NCBI GenBank assembly: GCA_964547645.1
Contig: CAZJOM010000007.1
Location: forward strand, 16,041-80,040
Origin: SZUA-430 sp964547645
Lineage (GTDB): Bacteria > Pseudomonadota > Alphaproteobacteria > Micropepsales > Micropepsaceae
DNA: 64,000 nucleotides
Reading direction: 5' to 3'
The notes beneath the pieces were generated by a model. It did no database searches. It was not told where the DNA came from and saw nothing but the letters and a program-made list of their open reading frames with translations. Position 1 is the stretch's first letter, and each line of letters opens with the position of its first letter. Positions 18,321 through 26,822 of this stretch are shown here, one piece after another. The translations under genes were made by a program, and so were the position numbers.

Positions 18321-19166
18321 TTAGCGCGAGGCAAGCGCGGTCGGGGCGCTTTCACCGGCGGCGTATTTCTTTTTCGCTTCTTCAATCCATTGGTCGAACC
18401 GTTCCTGGCTTACGACCTCAACGGCGATCGGCATGAAGGCGTGCTTCGACCCGCAGAGTTCGGAGCACTGGCCATAAAAGACGCCTTCGCGGTTGGCTTT
18501 GAACCAGAGCTCGTTCAGCTTCCCCGGGACCGCATCGATTTTCACGCCAAAAGCCGGGACCGTCCAGGAATGAATCACGTCCTTGGCGGTGACGATGACG
18601 CGGACGACCTTGTTGACCGGCACGACCACGCGATTGTCGGCGCCTAGAAGCCGGGGTTCACCTGCCTTCTTGGCATCTTCGTCGCTGAGCATGTTAGCGG
18701 CAAAGCCGAAACCGCCGTTGTCGGGGTACTCGTATTCCCAGAACCACTGGTTGCCGATCGCCTTGACGGTCAGGTCGACGTTGGGCGGGATCACCTCGCC
18801 CGCGTAGAGCAGGCGGAACGAGGGAATAGCGATGATCACAAGGATGATGATCGGGATGATCGTCCACATCACCTCTATCAAGGTGTTGTGGGACCACGTC
18901 GCGGGCTTTGGATTGGCGCGCGCGTTGTAACGGATCATCACCCACAGCAGCAGGCCCAACACGAACGCCGTGATGACCGTGATGATGACGAGGAGGAGAT
19001 TGTGGAAGCCCTCGATCTCCTGCATGTGGTCGGTGGCAGCCGGCATCAGCCAGTACTGCCCATCAACCGCGTGGCTGCCATCGACGGCCCACGCCATTCC
19101 AGTCCCGAGCAGCATGACGGCGAGCGCCGCAAGACTCGTGATTCCAATTCGCATTAGTGCGCGCAT
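18321..19166 (-). CDS. ctaC: Cytochrome c oxidase subunit II
   Basis: A 281-residue CuA-carrying subunit that accepts electrons from cytochrome c. It has a cleavable signal peptide ending near AWA, two membrane helices (LLLVIITVITAFVLGLLLWV and MWTIIPIIILVIIAIPSF), the aromatic electron-entry patch QWFWEYEYPD, and the CuA ligands in VIHSWTVPAFGVK and GQCSELCGSKHAFMPI. It is the first gene of the oxidase operon, divergent from tldD. An in-frame ATG at 19154 (MRIGITS) is an alternative start. Confidence 0.97.
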   Translation of the reverse strand: MRALMRIGITSLAALAVMLLGTGMAWAVDGSHAVDGQYWLMPAATDHMQEIEGFHNLLLVIITVITAFVLGLLLWVMIRYNARANPKPATWSHNTLIEVMWTIIPIIILVIIAIPSFRLLYAGEVIPPNVDLTVKAIGNQWFWEYEYPDNGGFGFAANMLSDEDAKKAGEPRLLGADNRVVVPVNKVVRVIVTAKDVIHSWTVPAFGVKIDAVPGKLNELWFKANREGVFYGQCSELCGSKHAFMPIAVEVVSQERFDQWIEEAKKKYAAGESAPTALASR

Positions 19167-19202
19167 GCGCCGATCAGCCCCGTTCGAGCGTATGAGAAGG
19201 AA

Positions 19203-19230
19203 AAAACCCCAAGGGGAATCGCCCCTTAGG
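19203..19230 (-). terminator. Terminator-like hairpin in the ctaC leader
   Basis: On the minus strand AAGGGG (19227-19222) pairs with CCCCTT (19216-19211) over a five-base loop, followed by GGGG and six T (19206-19201). This has the form of an intrinsic terminator but lies about 35 bases upstream of the ctaC start, inside its expected leader. It may act as an attenuator or end transcription coming from behind tldD. Confidence 0.4.
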
Positions 19231-19383
19231 CCAGGCCCACAGACAATTTTAGTGGAGCCGGTTTAGCGGCGCAGTCGGCCCATCGTCATTGCGACCTTAT
19301 GCCACAACTCTTGCGCGACTGCAGATTGACGGCGCGTCGTAACGACTTACCTTGCATTCATCCCCATGCAAACGAGGCCCAAG

Positions 19384-20808
19384 ATGAGCAGCACGAGCGA
19401 TTTGTTCTTCACGCAAACGGGTCTCAATCGCGGCGAAGTCGAACGGATCGCGGGCGACGCGCTAAAGGGGGCGGACGATGGCGAGTTGTTCCTCGAATAT
19501 CGCCTGAGCGAGAGCTTCGTGTTCGACGACGGGCGCATGAAGTCCGCGAGTTTCGATACGACGCAGGGTTTTGGGTTGCGCGCGGTGGCGGGCGAAGCGA
19601 TCGGATTTGCGCATTCGTCCGAGTTGAGCGAAGGGGCAATCAAGCGGGCTGCGGCGGCGGTGCAAGCGGTGAAGAGCGGGTACACGGGGTCGTGGGCGGC
19701 GGGCCCGCAACGCTCCAACGTGAAGCTCTATTCGGACGAGAATCCAATCGATCGAACACCGTTCGAAGTGAAGACAAAGCTGCTCTCGGACATCGATGCC
19801 TATGCGCGGGGCAAGGACTCTCGCGTGCGACAGGTGTCGTGCTCGCTGTTCGGCGAGTGGCAAGCGGTCGAAATTATCCGTCCGGACGGTATGACCGTGC
19901 GGGACGTCCGGCCTTTGGTTCGATTGAACGTGTCGATTGTGGCGGGCGAAGGCGACCGGCAGGAAAGCGGCTCGCACGGCACCGGCGGGCGCACCGCCTA
20001 CGACGTCTATCTGCGGCCGGAGACATGGAAGGGCGCGGTTGACGAAGCGCTCCGCCAGGCGATCGTGAACCTTCATTCCGTATCGGCACCCGCGGGCGTG
20101 ATGCCGGTGGTGCTCGGTGCCGGCTGGCCCGGGATCTTGCTCCACGAGGCGATCGGGCACGGGCTTGAGGGCGACTTCAACCGGAAGAAGACGAGCGCGT
20201 TCGCCGGCTTGTTAGGTCAGCGCGTCGCTTCGCCCGGCGTGACCGTGGTCGACGACGGCACGATCGATGGACGGCGCGGGTCGCTGTCGGTCGATGACGA
20301 AGGCACCCCAACGAGCCGCACCGTGTTGATCGAAGACGGCATCCTCAAGGGATATCTTCAGGACCGGCAGAACGCACGGCTGATGGGCATGAAGGCGACG
20401 GGCAACGGGCGGCGGCAATCTTATGGCTGCACGGTGATGCCGCGAATGACGAACACGTTCATGCTCGCCGGCGCGCACGATCCCGAGGAGATGCTACGCA
20501 GCGTGAAGAACGGGATCTACGCCGTGAACTTCGGCGGCGGGCAGGTCGATATCACCAGCGGCAAGTTCGTGTTCTCGTGCACCGAGGCGTACCGGATCGA
20601 AGACGGCAAGGTCGGCGCGCCGGTCAAGGGCGCGACTTTGATCGGCAATGGGCCGGACGCGCTGACGCGGGTGAAGATGATCGGCAACGACCTGAAGCTC
20701 GACACCGGCGTCGGCACCTGCGGCAAGAACGGGCAGAGCGTTCCGGTGGGCGTAGGGCAACCGACGCTCTTGATTGAAGGGCTCACCGTGGGCGGCACGG
20801 CGGCTTAG
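19384..20808 (+). CDS. tldD: Metalloprotease TldD
   Basis: A 474-residue TldD subunit. TldD with TldE/PmbA forms a zinc protease that processes unfolded or modified peptides. The zinc motif HEAIGHGLEGD (about residues 254-264) is present, as are GELFLEYR, FDDGRMKSASFD, GFGLRAVAGE and the C-terminal NGQSVPVGVGQPTLL. ATG 19384 has GAGG six bases upstream; an ATG at 19366 is also in frame. Its partner pmbA lies about 18.5 kb away in the same window. Divergent orientation to ctaC is the usual alphaproteobacterial arrangement. Confidence 0.95.
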   Translation: MSSTSDLFFTQTGLNRGEVERIAGDALKGADDGELFLEYRLSESFVFDDGRMKSASFDTTQGFGLRAVAGEAIGFAHSSELSEGAIKRAAAAVQAVKSGYTGSWAAGPQRSNVKLYSDENPIDRTPFEVKTKLLSDIDAYARGKDSRVRQVSCSLFGEWQAVEIIRPDGMTVRDVRPLVRLNVSIVAGEGDRQESGSHGTGGRTAYDVYLRPETWKGAVDEALRQAIVNLHSVSAPAGVMPVVLGAGWPGILLHEAIGHGLEGDFNRKKTSAFAGLLGQRVASPGVTVVDDGTIDGRRGSLSVDDEGTPTSRTVLIEDGILKGYLQDRQNARLMGMKATGNGRRQSYGCTVMPRMTNTFMLAGAHDPEEMLRSVKNGIYAVNFGGGQVDITSGKFVFSCTEAYRIEDGKVGAPVKGATLIGNGPDALTRVKMIGNDLKLDTGVGTCGKNGQSVPVGVGQPTLLIEGLTVGGTAA

Positions 20809-20838
20809 TTCATTTTGCTTCGGTGTTCGTTGCAAGTG

Positions 20839-20859
20839 CTTCCCCCCTTGCGGGGGAAG
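20839..20859. repeat. C-rich palindromic repeat, single unit
   Basis: A 21-base palindrome of the form CTTCCCCCC-TTG-CGGGGGAAG lies between tldD and the Rieske gene. It differs by one base from each arm tip of the long repeat at 62592-62722, which marks it as a member of a dispersed family. It could also act as a transcription stop for tldD. Confidence 0.6.
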
Positions 20860-20902
20860 GCCCTTATACTGGCGATCTTATGCCAAAGGCTCGTCGGCAA
20901 TA

Positions 20903-21925
20903 ATGACAACGCTCCTTCATTCGGCGCCCGCTTCCCTTTATCGCGATCCGGATCGGTTTGCGGCGGAGCGGCGCGCTGTGTTTGGGCGGGCGTGGTTGTT
21001 CATGGGGCACATGTCGGAGCTCGCGCGCGAGGGTGATGTGCTCACCGCGACGGTCGCAGGTTACCCGTTGATCGTTGTGCGGACGGGCGCCGGCTTGAAG
21101 GCGTTTCACAACGTGTGCCGGCATCGGGCGGGGCCGCTGTTCGATCAGGAGCGTGGGAACTGCGGCGGGGTACTGACGTGTCAGTATCACGGCTGGGTCT
21201 ATGCCCTCGACGGGCGGCTGCGGAACGCGCGCGACTTTGGTGCGGCTGAGGGGTTCGATCCGCGGAACTTTGGGCTCTTCGAACTACGTGTCGAGACGTG
21301 GCGCGGGTTTGTGTTCGTCAACGCCGATGCGAAGGCCCCTGCCCTCGCCTCGCTTTTGGCGCCGCTTGATGCGCGGATGGGTGGGCGACCGCTTGAGAAC
21401 CTCGTGCATGCGGAGCGGCGGACGCACGACATCGCCTGCAACTGGAAGGTCTACGTCGAGAACTATCTCGAGGGCTATCACATCCCACTGGTGCACCCGC
21501 AGTTGAGTGCGGAGGTTGACGCCTCGAAGTACGAGGTGACGGTCGAGGGCGCGATCTGCTTTCACTACGCGCCGCCGAAAGCGAGCGACGGTGTCTATGA
21601 CGGGCTCTGGGCGTTCGCGCTGCCGAACCTAGGTGTCAACGTGTACGGGCACGGGTTGATGATGGAGCGGATGGTGCCGCTCGGGCTTGGCGGCACGCGA
21701 CTGATCTATGATTTCTATTTGACGCCGGAGGTTGCGGGGAACGTGGCCGAGCGGACCCGGATCCTGGGCATGTCCGGTACTGTTACAGCCGAGGACAAGT
21801 GGATCTGCGAGCGGGTGCAGGCGAACATCGATGCCGGGGTTTATGAGGCGGGTGTGCTGTCGCCGAAGCACGAGGCGGGGGTGGCGTGGTTCCAGCGATT
21901 TGTGGCGGACGCGATCTCCGCTTAA
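20903..21925 (+). CDS. Rieske non-heme iron oxygenase, catalytic (alpha) subunit-like
   Basis: A 340-residue aromatic-ring-hydroxylating-dioxygenase/choline-monooxygenase-like protein. The Rieske [2Fe-2S] ligands are in NVCRHRAGPLF and TCQYHGWVYALDG. The mononuclear iron site is suggested by NYLEGYHIPLVHPQL in the catalytic domain. No ferredoxin or reductase gene is adjacent, so the electron donor is encoded elsewhere. The substrate cannot be predicted. ATG 20903 starts the conserved domain; the longer frame back to 20774 overlaps tldD and was not used. Confidence 0.87.
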   Translation: MTTLLHSAPASLYRDPDRFAAERRAVFGRAWLFMGHMSELAREGDVLTATVAGYPLIVVRTGAGLKAFHNVCRHRAGPLFDQERGNCGGVLTCQYHGWVYALDGRLRNARDFGAAEGFDPRNFGLFELRVETWRGFVFVNADAKAPALASLLAPLDARMGGRPLENLVHAERRTHDIACNWKVYVENYLEGYHIPLVHPQLSAEVDASKYEVTVEGAICFHYAPPKASDGVYDGLWAFALPNLGVNVYGHGLMMERMVPLGLGGTRLIYDFYLTPEVAGNVAERTRILGMSGTVTAEDKWICERVQANIDAGVYEAGVLSPKHEAGVAWFQRFVADAISA

Positions 21926-21961
21926 GCTCACCCCAGCAACGCCATTCAAGGGAACACGTTC

Positions 21962-23373
21962 ATGAGCACGCGGCCGGAAGCACTTGGTCTGTCATCGTCC
22001 AGACTGGAGCGGATCGATCAGTTCATTCAGCGCAAGTATGTCGAGCCGGGGCGGATACCGGGCGGGCTTGTGGTCGTGCATCGTCGAGGGGAGACGGCGC
22101 ATTTCTCGTCGTTTGGCCTCGCGGATGTCGAGCGAAAAAAACCGGTCAAGGACGATACGATCTTTCGCATCTATTCGATGACGAAGCCGATCACGTCGAT
22201 CGCGTTCATGCAGTTGGTCGAGCAGGGCTTGGTCGCTCTCGACGAGCCGGTGCACAAGTACATTCCGGCTTGGAAGGACCTGGGCGTGTTCGTGGGCGGC
22301 GGCGGCACGACCCCTTTCCGCACGAAGGCGTGCGAACGGCCGATGCTGGTCATCGACTTGCTGCGGCACACGTCGGGGCTCACCTATGGGTTCCAAGAGA
22401 CGACCAACGTGGATGCCGCTTATCGCAAGCACAAGATCGGCGAGATCGAGAAGAGCGGAACGCTCGACGGTATGATCGAGAAGCTTGCCAAGCTGCCGCT
22501 CGAGTTTTCGCCGGGCACGGCGTGGAACTATTCAGTGTCGACCGACATCGTGGGTTATCTCGTCGAGAAGATTTCGGGGCAGAAGTTCGAAGATTATCTG
22601 CGTACGAAAATCTTCAAGCCGCTCGGCATGATCGATACCGATTTCCATGTGCATCCGGGTAAGGAGGCGCGCTTCGCCGCTTGCTACATTCCGGCAAAGG
22701 GCGGCATGGAGCTGCAAGACGATCCGGCGACGAGTTCCTATCTGCAACCGCCTAGCTTTGTGTCCGGCGGCGGCGGGTTGGTTTCGACGGCGAGCGACTA
22801 TCTGCGCTTCTGCCGGATGGTGCTGAACGGCGGGTCGCTCGACGGCGTGCAGATCGTCAGCCCGAAGACGATCGAACTGATGACGATGAANNNNNNNNNN
22901 NNNNNNNNNNNNNNNNNNNNNNNNNNNNNNNNNNNNNNNNNNNNNNNNNNNNNNNNNNNNNNNNNNNNNNNNNNNNNNNNNNNNNNNNNNCGCTCGACGG
23001 CGTGCAGATCGTCAGCCCGAAGACGATCGAACTGATGACGATGAATCATTTGCCGGGCGGCAAGGATTTGCCCTCGCTTTCACGCTCGCTGTTTAGCGAA
23101 GTGACTTACAACGGCGTCGGGTTCGGGCTCGGGTTCTCGGTCACAATGAACCCGGCACAGACCATGATCCCGGGATCGGTGGGCGAGTTTTCTTGGGGCG
23201 GCGCCGCTTCAACGTCGTTCTGGATCGACCCGAAGGAAGAGCTGATCACGATCTTCATGACGCAGCTCATTCCGTCGAGCTTCTATCCGGTCCGGCGCGA
23301 GCTTCGGACGATGGTGTATTCGGCGTTTACAAGCGACCGCGATGGTGGCGCGAAGGCGAAGGTTGGGTTTTAG
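21962..23373 (+). CDS. Serine hydrolase, beta-lactamase class C/esterase family (contains a false assembly gap)
   Basis: A penicillin-binding-protein-like serine hydrolase (PF00144). The catalytic Ser-x-x-Lys is IYSMTKPITS and the Tyr motif is WNYSVSTDIVGYL. LLRHTSGLTYGF and EFSWGGAASTSFWIDP are typical of the EstB/class C esterase group. There is no signal peptide, so it is probably a cytoplasmic esterase or amidase. The gene is interrupted by 100 N at 22891-22990, but the 55 bases before the gap (22836-22890) are repeated exactly after it (22991-23045). Removing the N run and one copy leaves one frame of 418 residues. It follows the Rieske gene closely and may share its transcript. Confidence 0.9.
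22891..22990. other. Scaffold gap, 100 N, probably spurious
   Basis: Exactly 100 N, with the same 55-base sequence ending at 22890 and starting at 22991. This looks like two contig ends that overlap by 55 bases but were not merged. No sequence is likely to be missing. Confidence 0.9.
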
Positions 23374-23414
23374 AGCACGCTGGTCTCAGGTGGAGTTCGT
23401 GGCGATCCAGCTTT

Positions 23415-23560
23415 CACCACCAAGAAAACCAAGGAGCACCAAGTTACACCAAGGGGGCTCGCACCGGGCGCGCAGCGCCTATCAGACACCGACTGCGCGC
23501 TGACGCGCGCGAATGAACCTACTTGGTGAAACTTGGTGCTCCTTGGTTTTCTTGGTGGTG
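23415..23560. repeat. Long inverted repeat, 39-bp arms
   Basis: The left arm at 23415-23453 and the right arm at 23522-23560 are complementary at 38 of 39 positions, built from CACCAAG/CCAAGG units, with a 68-base G+C-rich spacer. It fills the space between the convergent serine hydrolase and amidohydrolase genes. A related but more degraded hairpin is at 60155-60235. The transcript could form a very stable stem; no protein is encoded. Confidence 0.85.
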
Positions 23561-23601
23561 AGAGCTGACTCAACGCCGACTCCGCTCGTGAAAAATAAGC
23601 T

Positions 23602-25362
23602 CTACCCAAACCGCTTCACGCCCTCGACCCAGGTTTCGCGGACTTTGATTTGGCTGAGGCGGGTCGGATCGACCTTCATCGGGTCTTCTTCCAGGACGAC
23701 GAGGTCGGCGTATTTGCCGACTTCGAGGGTGCCGATGGCGTGGTCCATTCTGGCTTGGTAGGCGGCGTCGATGGTCATGGCGCGGATGGCTTGCTCGACG
23801 GGGAGGCGTTGTTCGGGGCCTAAGACTTCCCCGCCGTCGCGCATGATCCGGGTGACGGCGTTTTCGATGCAGCGTAGCGGGCCGATCTCGGTCACGTCGT
23901 AGTCGGAGTGGAGGGAAAAGCGGACGCCGTGCTTCAGCGCCGATTGTCCGGCGCCGAGGCGCGCGGCGCGCTCCGGGCCGACGATGCGGTCGCGGAAGGC
24001 CTTGCCCCAGTAGTGAACGTGGCCGATCAGGAACGAGGGTGTCAGGCCCAGTTCTGCCATCTTTGCATAGTGTTCTTCCCAGGCGATCGAGCAGTGTTCG
24101 ATGCGATGGCGGTGGTCGGCGCGCGGGTTGGCCTTGATCGCCTTCTCGTAGGCGTCGAGCGTGATGTCGATCGCGGCGTCGCCATTCGCGTGGACGGCGA
24201 CCTGCCAGCCGGCGTCATGCGCTTGCTTCATGCCGGCTGCGAGTTCTTCGGGCGGGAAGCTCAAGACGCCTTTGCTATCGACGTTCAGGTAGCGCTCACG
24301 CAGGTAGCCGGTGTTGCCTTGGTTCGAACCGTCGGACCAGAACTTGAACCCGAGCAAGCGGAAGCTGTCGTCGCCGGCGCCGGGTTTGATGTTGGGCATG
24401 GCGAGCCACTTGTCCATCAGGCGCGAGGTCATCATCGCGGCGAGGCGCACGGAGGCGCGGCCGCTGGCGACGATCGATTTCAGGATCGGCATCTCGTCAG
24501 GCCCTGCGAACGTGCCGAGGCCCGCGTCGACGAGCATGGTGCAGCCTTTGCTCGCGGCCATGTCGAGTTCGCGCGCCGATGCGGCGACGAGGGCGGCGGC
24601 GTCCGGTCTCGGCATTTTGGCAATGAACGGGGCGTAGGAGGTGCCGCCCGCGAGCTGGCCGGTGAGTTTTCCGCTCGCGTCTTTGAAGTAGCGGCCGCCG
24701 GCGGGCGGGTCCGGTGTCGTCTCGGTAACGCCGGCCAGCTCGATCGCCTTCGAGTTCACGTAGGCGAGGTGGCCCGAGGCGTTGAGCATGAAGATCGGAT
24801 TGTTCGGGGCAACCGCGTCGAGCTCTTTGCGCGTGATGTTCGCGTTGCCGGTCGTGAGCGAGGGATCGAATCCTTTCGCGGGGACCCATGCGCCGGGCGC
24901 GGCCTTCGCGACGGCTGCGCGCAGCTTGGCGTACACGTCGTCCATCGTGGGGCAGAGAAGCGCGCGGACGTCCGTGAAGCTCGACAGTGCGGCCGCCATC
25001 ACGATGTGAACGTGCGGATCGATGAAGCCGGGAAGGATTGTGGCGCCGCCGGCATCGATCATCTCCGTGCCGGTGCCCTTCATCGCCGCGATATCACCGC
25101 GTTTGCCGACCGCTACGATGCGACCGTTCTTGACCGCGATCGCCTCCGCCACCGGTTGGGTTGGGTTCATTGTGCGGACGGTCGCGCCGAGGAAGATCGT
25201 GTCGGCGGCCGGGTGCGGCTTTGGCACGGCCGCGCAGACGAGGCGTGGGCTGGCGAGCGAGAGCGCCCCTCCCGCCAGCACTTGGCGCCGGGATGCTCGG
25301 TAGAGACCTTGGATTGGCGGCGTGCAGCAACCGCAGGATTCCGCTAGGGCAATTTTCTTCAT
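23602..25362 (-). CDS. Amidohydrolase family 3 (YtcJ-like), exported
   Basis: A 586-residue metal-dependent hydrolase of the amidohydrolase-3 group. An N-terminal Cys-rich stretch (SCGCC) is followed by a Tat-like signal (SRRQVLAGGALSLAS). The domain shows TILPGFIDPHVHI with the metal-binding His pair, GFKFWSDGSNQGNTGY, QVAVHANGDAAI, HRHRIEHCS, and SLHSDYDV. The substrate is unknown; the family includes N-acyl amino acid and formamide hydrolases. ATG 25362 is used because the longer frame to 25563 would overlap the next gene. GC content and codon use match its neighbours. Confidence 0.87.
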   Translation of the reverse strand: MKKIALAESCGCCTPPIQGLYRASRRQVLAGGALSLASPRLVCAAVPKPHPAADTIFLGATVRTMNPTQPVAEAIAVKNGRIVAVGKRGDIAAMKGTGTEMIDAGGATILPGFIDPHVHIVMAAALSSFTDVRALLCPTMDDVYAKLRAAVAKAAPGAWVPAKGFDPSLTTGNANITRKELDAVAPNNPIFMLNASGHLAYVNSKAIELAGVTETTPDPPAGGRYFKDASGKLTGQLAGGTSYAPFIAKMPRPDAAALVAASARELDMAASKGCTMLVDAGLGTFAGPDEMPILKSIVASGRASVRLAAMMTSRLMDKWLAMPNIKPGAGDDSFRLLGFKFWSDGSNQGNTGYLRERYLNVDSKGVLSFPPEELAAGMKQAHDAGWQVAVHANGDAAIDITLDAYEKAIKANPRADHRHRIEHCSIAWEEHYAKMAELGLTPSFLIGHVHYWGKAFRDRIVGPERAARLGAGQSALKHGVRFSLHSDYDVTEIGPLRCIENAVTRIMRDGGEVLGPEQRLPVEQAIRAMTIDAAYQARMDHAIGTLEVGKYADLVVLEEDPMKVDPTRLSQIKVRETWVEGVKRFG

Positions 25363-25417
25363 TGCGTCGGCCCCTTTCCACCGTGCGGCTTGCAGTGCGT
25401 TGGCGCTTCGAAGCCGA

Positions 25418-26632
25418 TCATCTGTAGAGCAAGGTGGCTGCGGGGCCAAACGCCCATGGCGTCTTGATTTCGCTGCAGCTTTTCTTGTCGTGAATGAATT
25501 CGATGCGCAATCGATTGGGAGTTGCCGAACGATATTGGTCAAGTTGGAGCAATACGACCACATTTAGGGTCGTACCCCCGCTGGCCGGCGCAAGTCCTGC
25601 ATAGCACTGGATATTCAGGTCTTTAACGTCGGAGAATCGGCGATTTACCGGCTTCATCGCTGCAGCAAGGAGCGATGGAGGCACCACAAAGCCGTAGACG
25701 CCCGCTTGAACGTCATTGGGCGTCTTTCCATTAAGAGAAAACAGCGGAACGCTTGGATCAACATTCGAGTTCGATAGGGAGAGCGCCATATCGTCGTTCA
25801 GAAACGCGTTCACTGCGCTTTGACCGGACCACCAATTGCCCTGAGCGCTTCCACTAACATCCTGCATGTTACTGTGGCAGAGCGGCCTGCCCTTCGCCTT
25901 TATGGTGCCGTCCGAGCCCGCCAGCATGGCGTACATCGTCTGCCTCAAGCCTGACGCGAAATAGTCGAGCGCGCATCTGCTATATAGCGCTTGAGGGATG
26001 ATGCGCGGAATCACCTGCTTGGCAGTTTCGTTCCCAGATAGTTTGAGCGTTTCCAACAGCGCGCCAACGTTGGCTGCGTATCGTGCCGGGTTTGCGAACG
26101 ACAATGCCGGCTTTCGGGTATCAACAAGGCCAATGTCGAACGTCGCCGCCTTCCCAATGGGAGCGCCGACCATCAGATTGATGCTGACGGGCCTCGCGTC
26201 GGCCCCGTACACGGCGACGGGCGGAACTTTCAGGATCGCGTCGCGCAGATCCGGCCTGAGGTCGACGATGTGATTGTAGTAGAGTGTTACGCCTGCACAG
26301 GGTTGCAGGTGCAGCTCCCACTCATCCTCTTTTTGGGCGGCATTCCTGGGGTCGCTACCGAGCGGGTGGAATACGGCCGCCACGAGTTCAACGTCACCGG
26401 GCGACTGCACTTCCAAGCTTGTTCCCGTCTTCGGATAGACGTAGATGTGGCGTGCCGGAATGGTGTGGCCGTACGCCGGATTCAGATTGCCCAACGGCAC
26501 AATATGGCTGACGGTCGACAGATCCTTCACTGGAGGAGCGTTGAAGGGGGTGTCGGTGTCGCACGTGGCGGCGAAAGCGTCTGTGACCGCAGTCGCGAAG
26601 AGCACGGTTGCAATCAACGCACGAACCAGCAT
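25418..26632 (-). CDS. Hypothetical secreted protein, about 404 residues
   Basis: I do not recognise this gene with confidence. It has a clear signal peptide (MLVRALIATVLFATAVTDAFA) and no further membrane segment. The first 100 residues contain LGNLNPAYGHTIPARHIYVYP followed by LEVQSPGDVELVAAVFHP, a pattern that reads like the lysostaphin-like beta fold seen in proteins related to M23 peptidases, but without the zinc residues. The rest shows six or seven Cys and no familiar motif. It appears less GC-rich than its neighbours. It may share a promoter with the amidohydrolase 55 bases downstream. An alternative start at 26659 is in frame. Confidence 0.75.
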   Translation of the reverse strand: MLVRALIATVLFATAVTDAFAATCDTDTPFNAPPVKDLSTVSHIVPLGNLNPAYGHTIPARHIYVYPKTGTSLEVQSPGDVELVAAVFHPLGSDPRNAAQKEDEWELHLQPCAGVTLYYNHIVDLRPDLRDAILKVPPVAVYGADARPVSINLMVGAPIGKAATFDIGLVDTRKPALSFANPARYAANVGALLETLKLSGNETAKQVIPRIIPQALYSRCALDYFASGLRQTMYAMLAGSDGTIKAKGRPLCHSNMQDVSGSAQGNWWSGQSAVNAFLNDDMALSLSNSNVDPSVPLFSLNGKTPNDVQAGVYGFVVPPSLLAAAMKPVNRRFSDVKDLNIQCYAGLAPASGGTTLNVVVLLQLDQYRSATPNRLRIEFIHDKKSCSEIKTPWAFGPAATLLYR

Positions 26633-26750
26633 CCATGTCCTCCATCCGGTGAGCGACAATGTAGCTACCGCTTCCCGGCTCGACGGGAAAGGGCCGCGCT
26701 GGGCTTCTTCCCTGGCCGGCCGACGCTGGCAGCCCTTTTTTCCGCCGGAT

Positions 26751-26775
26751 CACCTTCCCCCTCAATCGGGGAACA
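26751..26775. repeat. Degenerate copy of the C-rich palindromic repeat
   Basis: The stretch CACCTTCCCCCTCAA followed by TCGGGGAAC resembles the right tip of the element at 62592-62722, including the preceding GGATC, but its second half is decayed. It lies in the divergent space between the secreted protein and the acyl-CoA synthetase. Confidence 0.45.
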
Positions 26776-26822
26776 GCTAATCAAGGGATAACAACGAAAT
26801 CACAATCTGAGGAAACGTCACC

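Noticed and set aside
23415..23560. Possible CRISPR array because of repeated CCAAG units
   Set aside because: The units form one inverted repeat, not evenly spaced direct repeats with unique spacers, and no cas gene is nearby.
23908..25347. 479-residue plus-strand open frame opposite the amidohydrolase
   Set aside because: Arg/Gly/His-rich translation without domains; the minus-strand gene has full metal-binding motifs.
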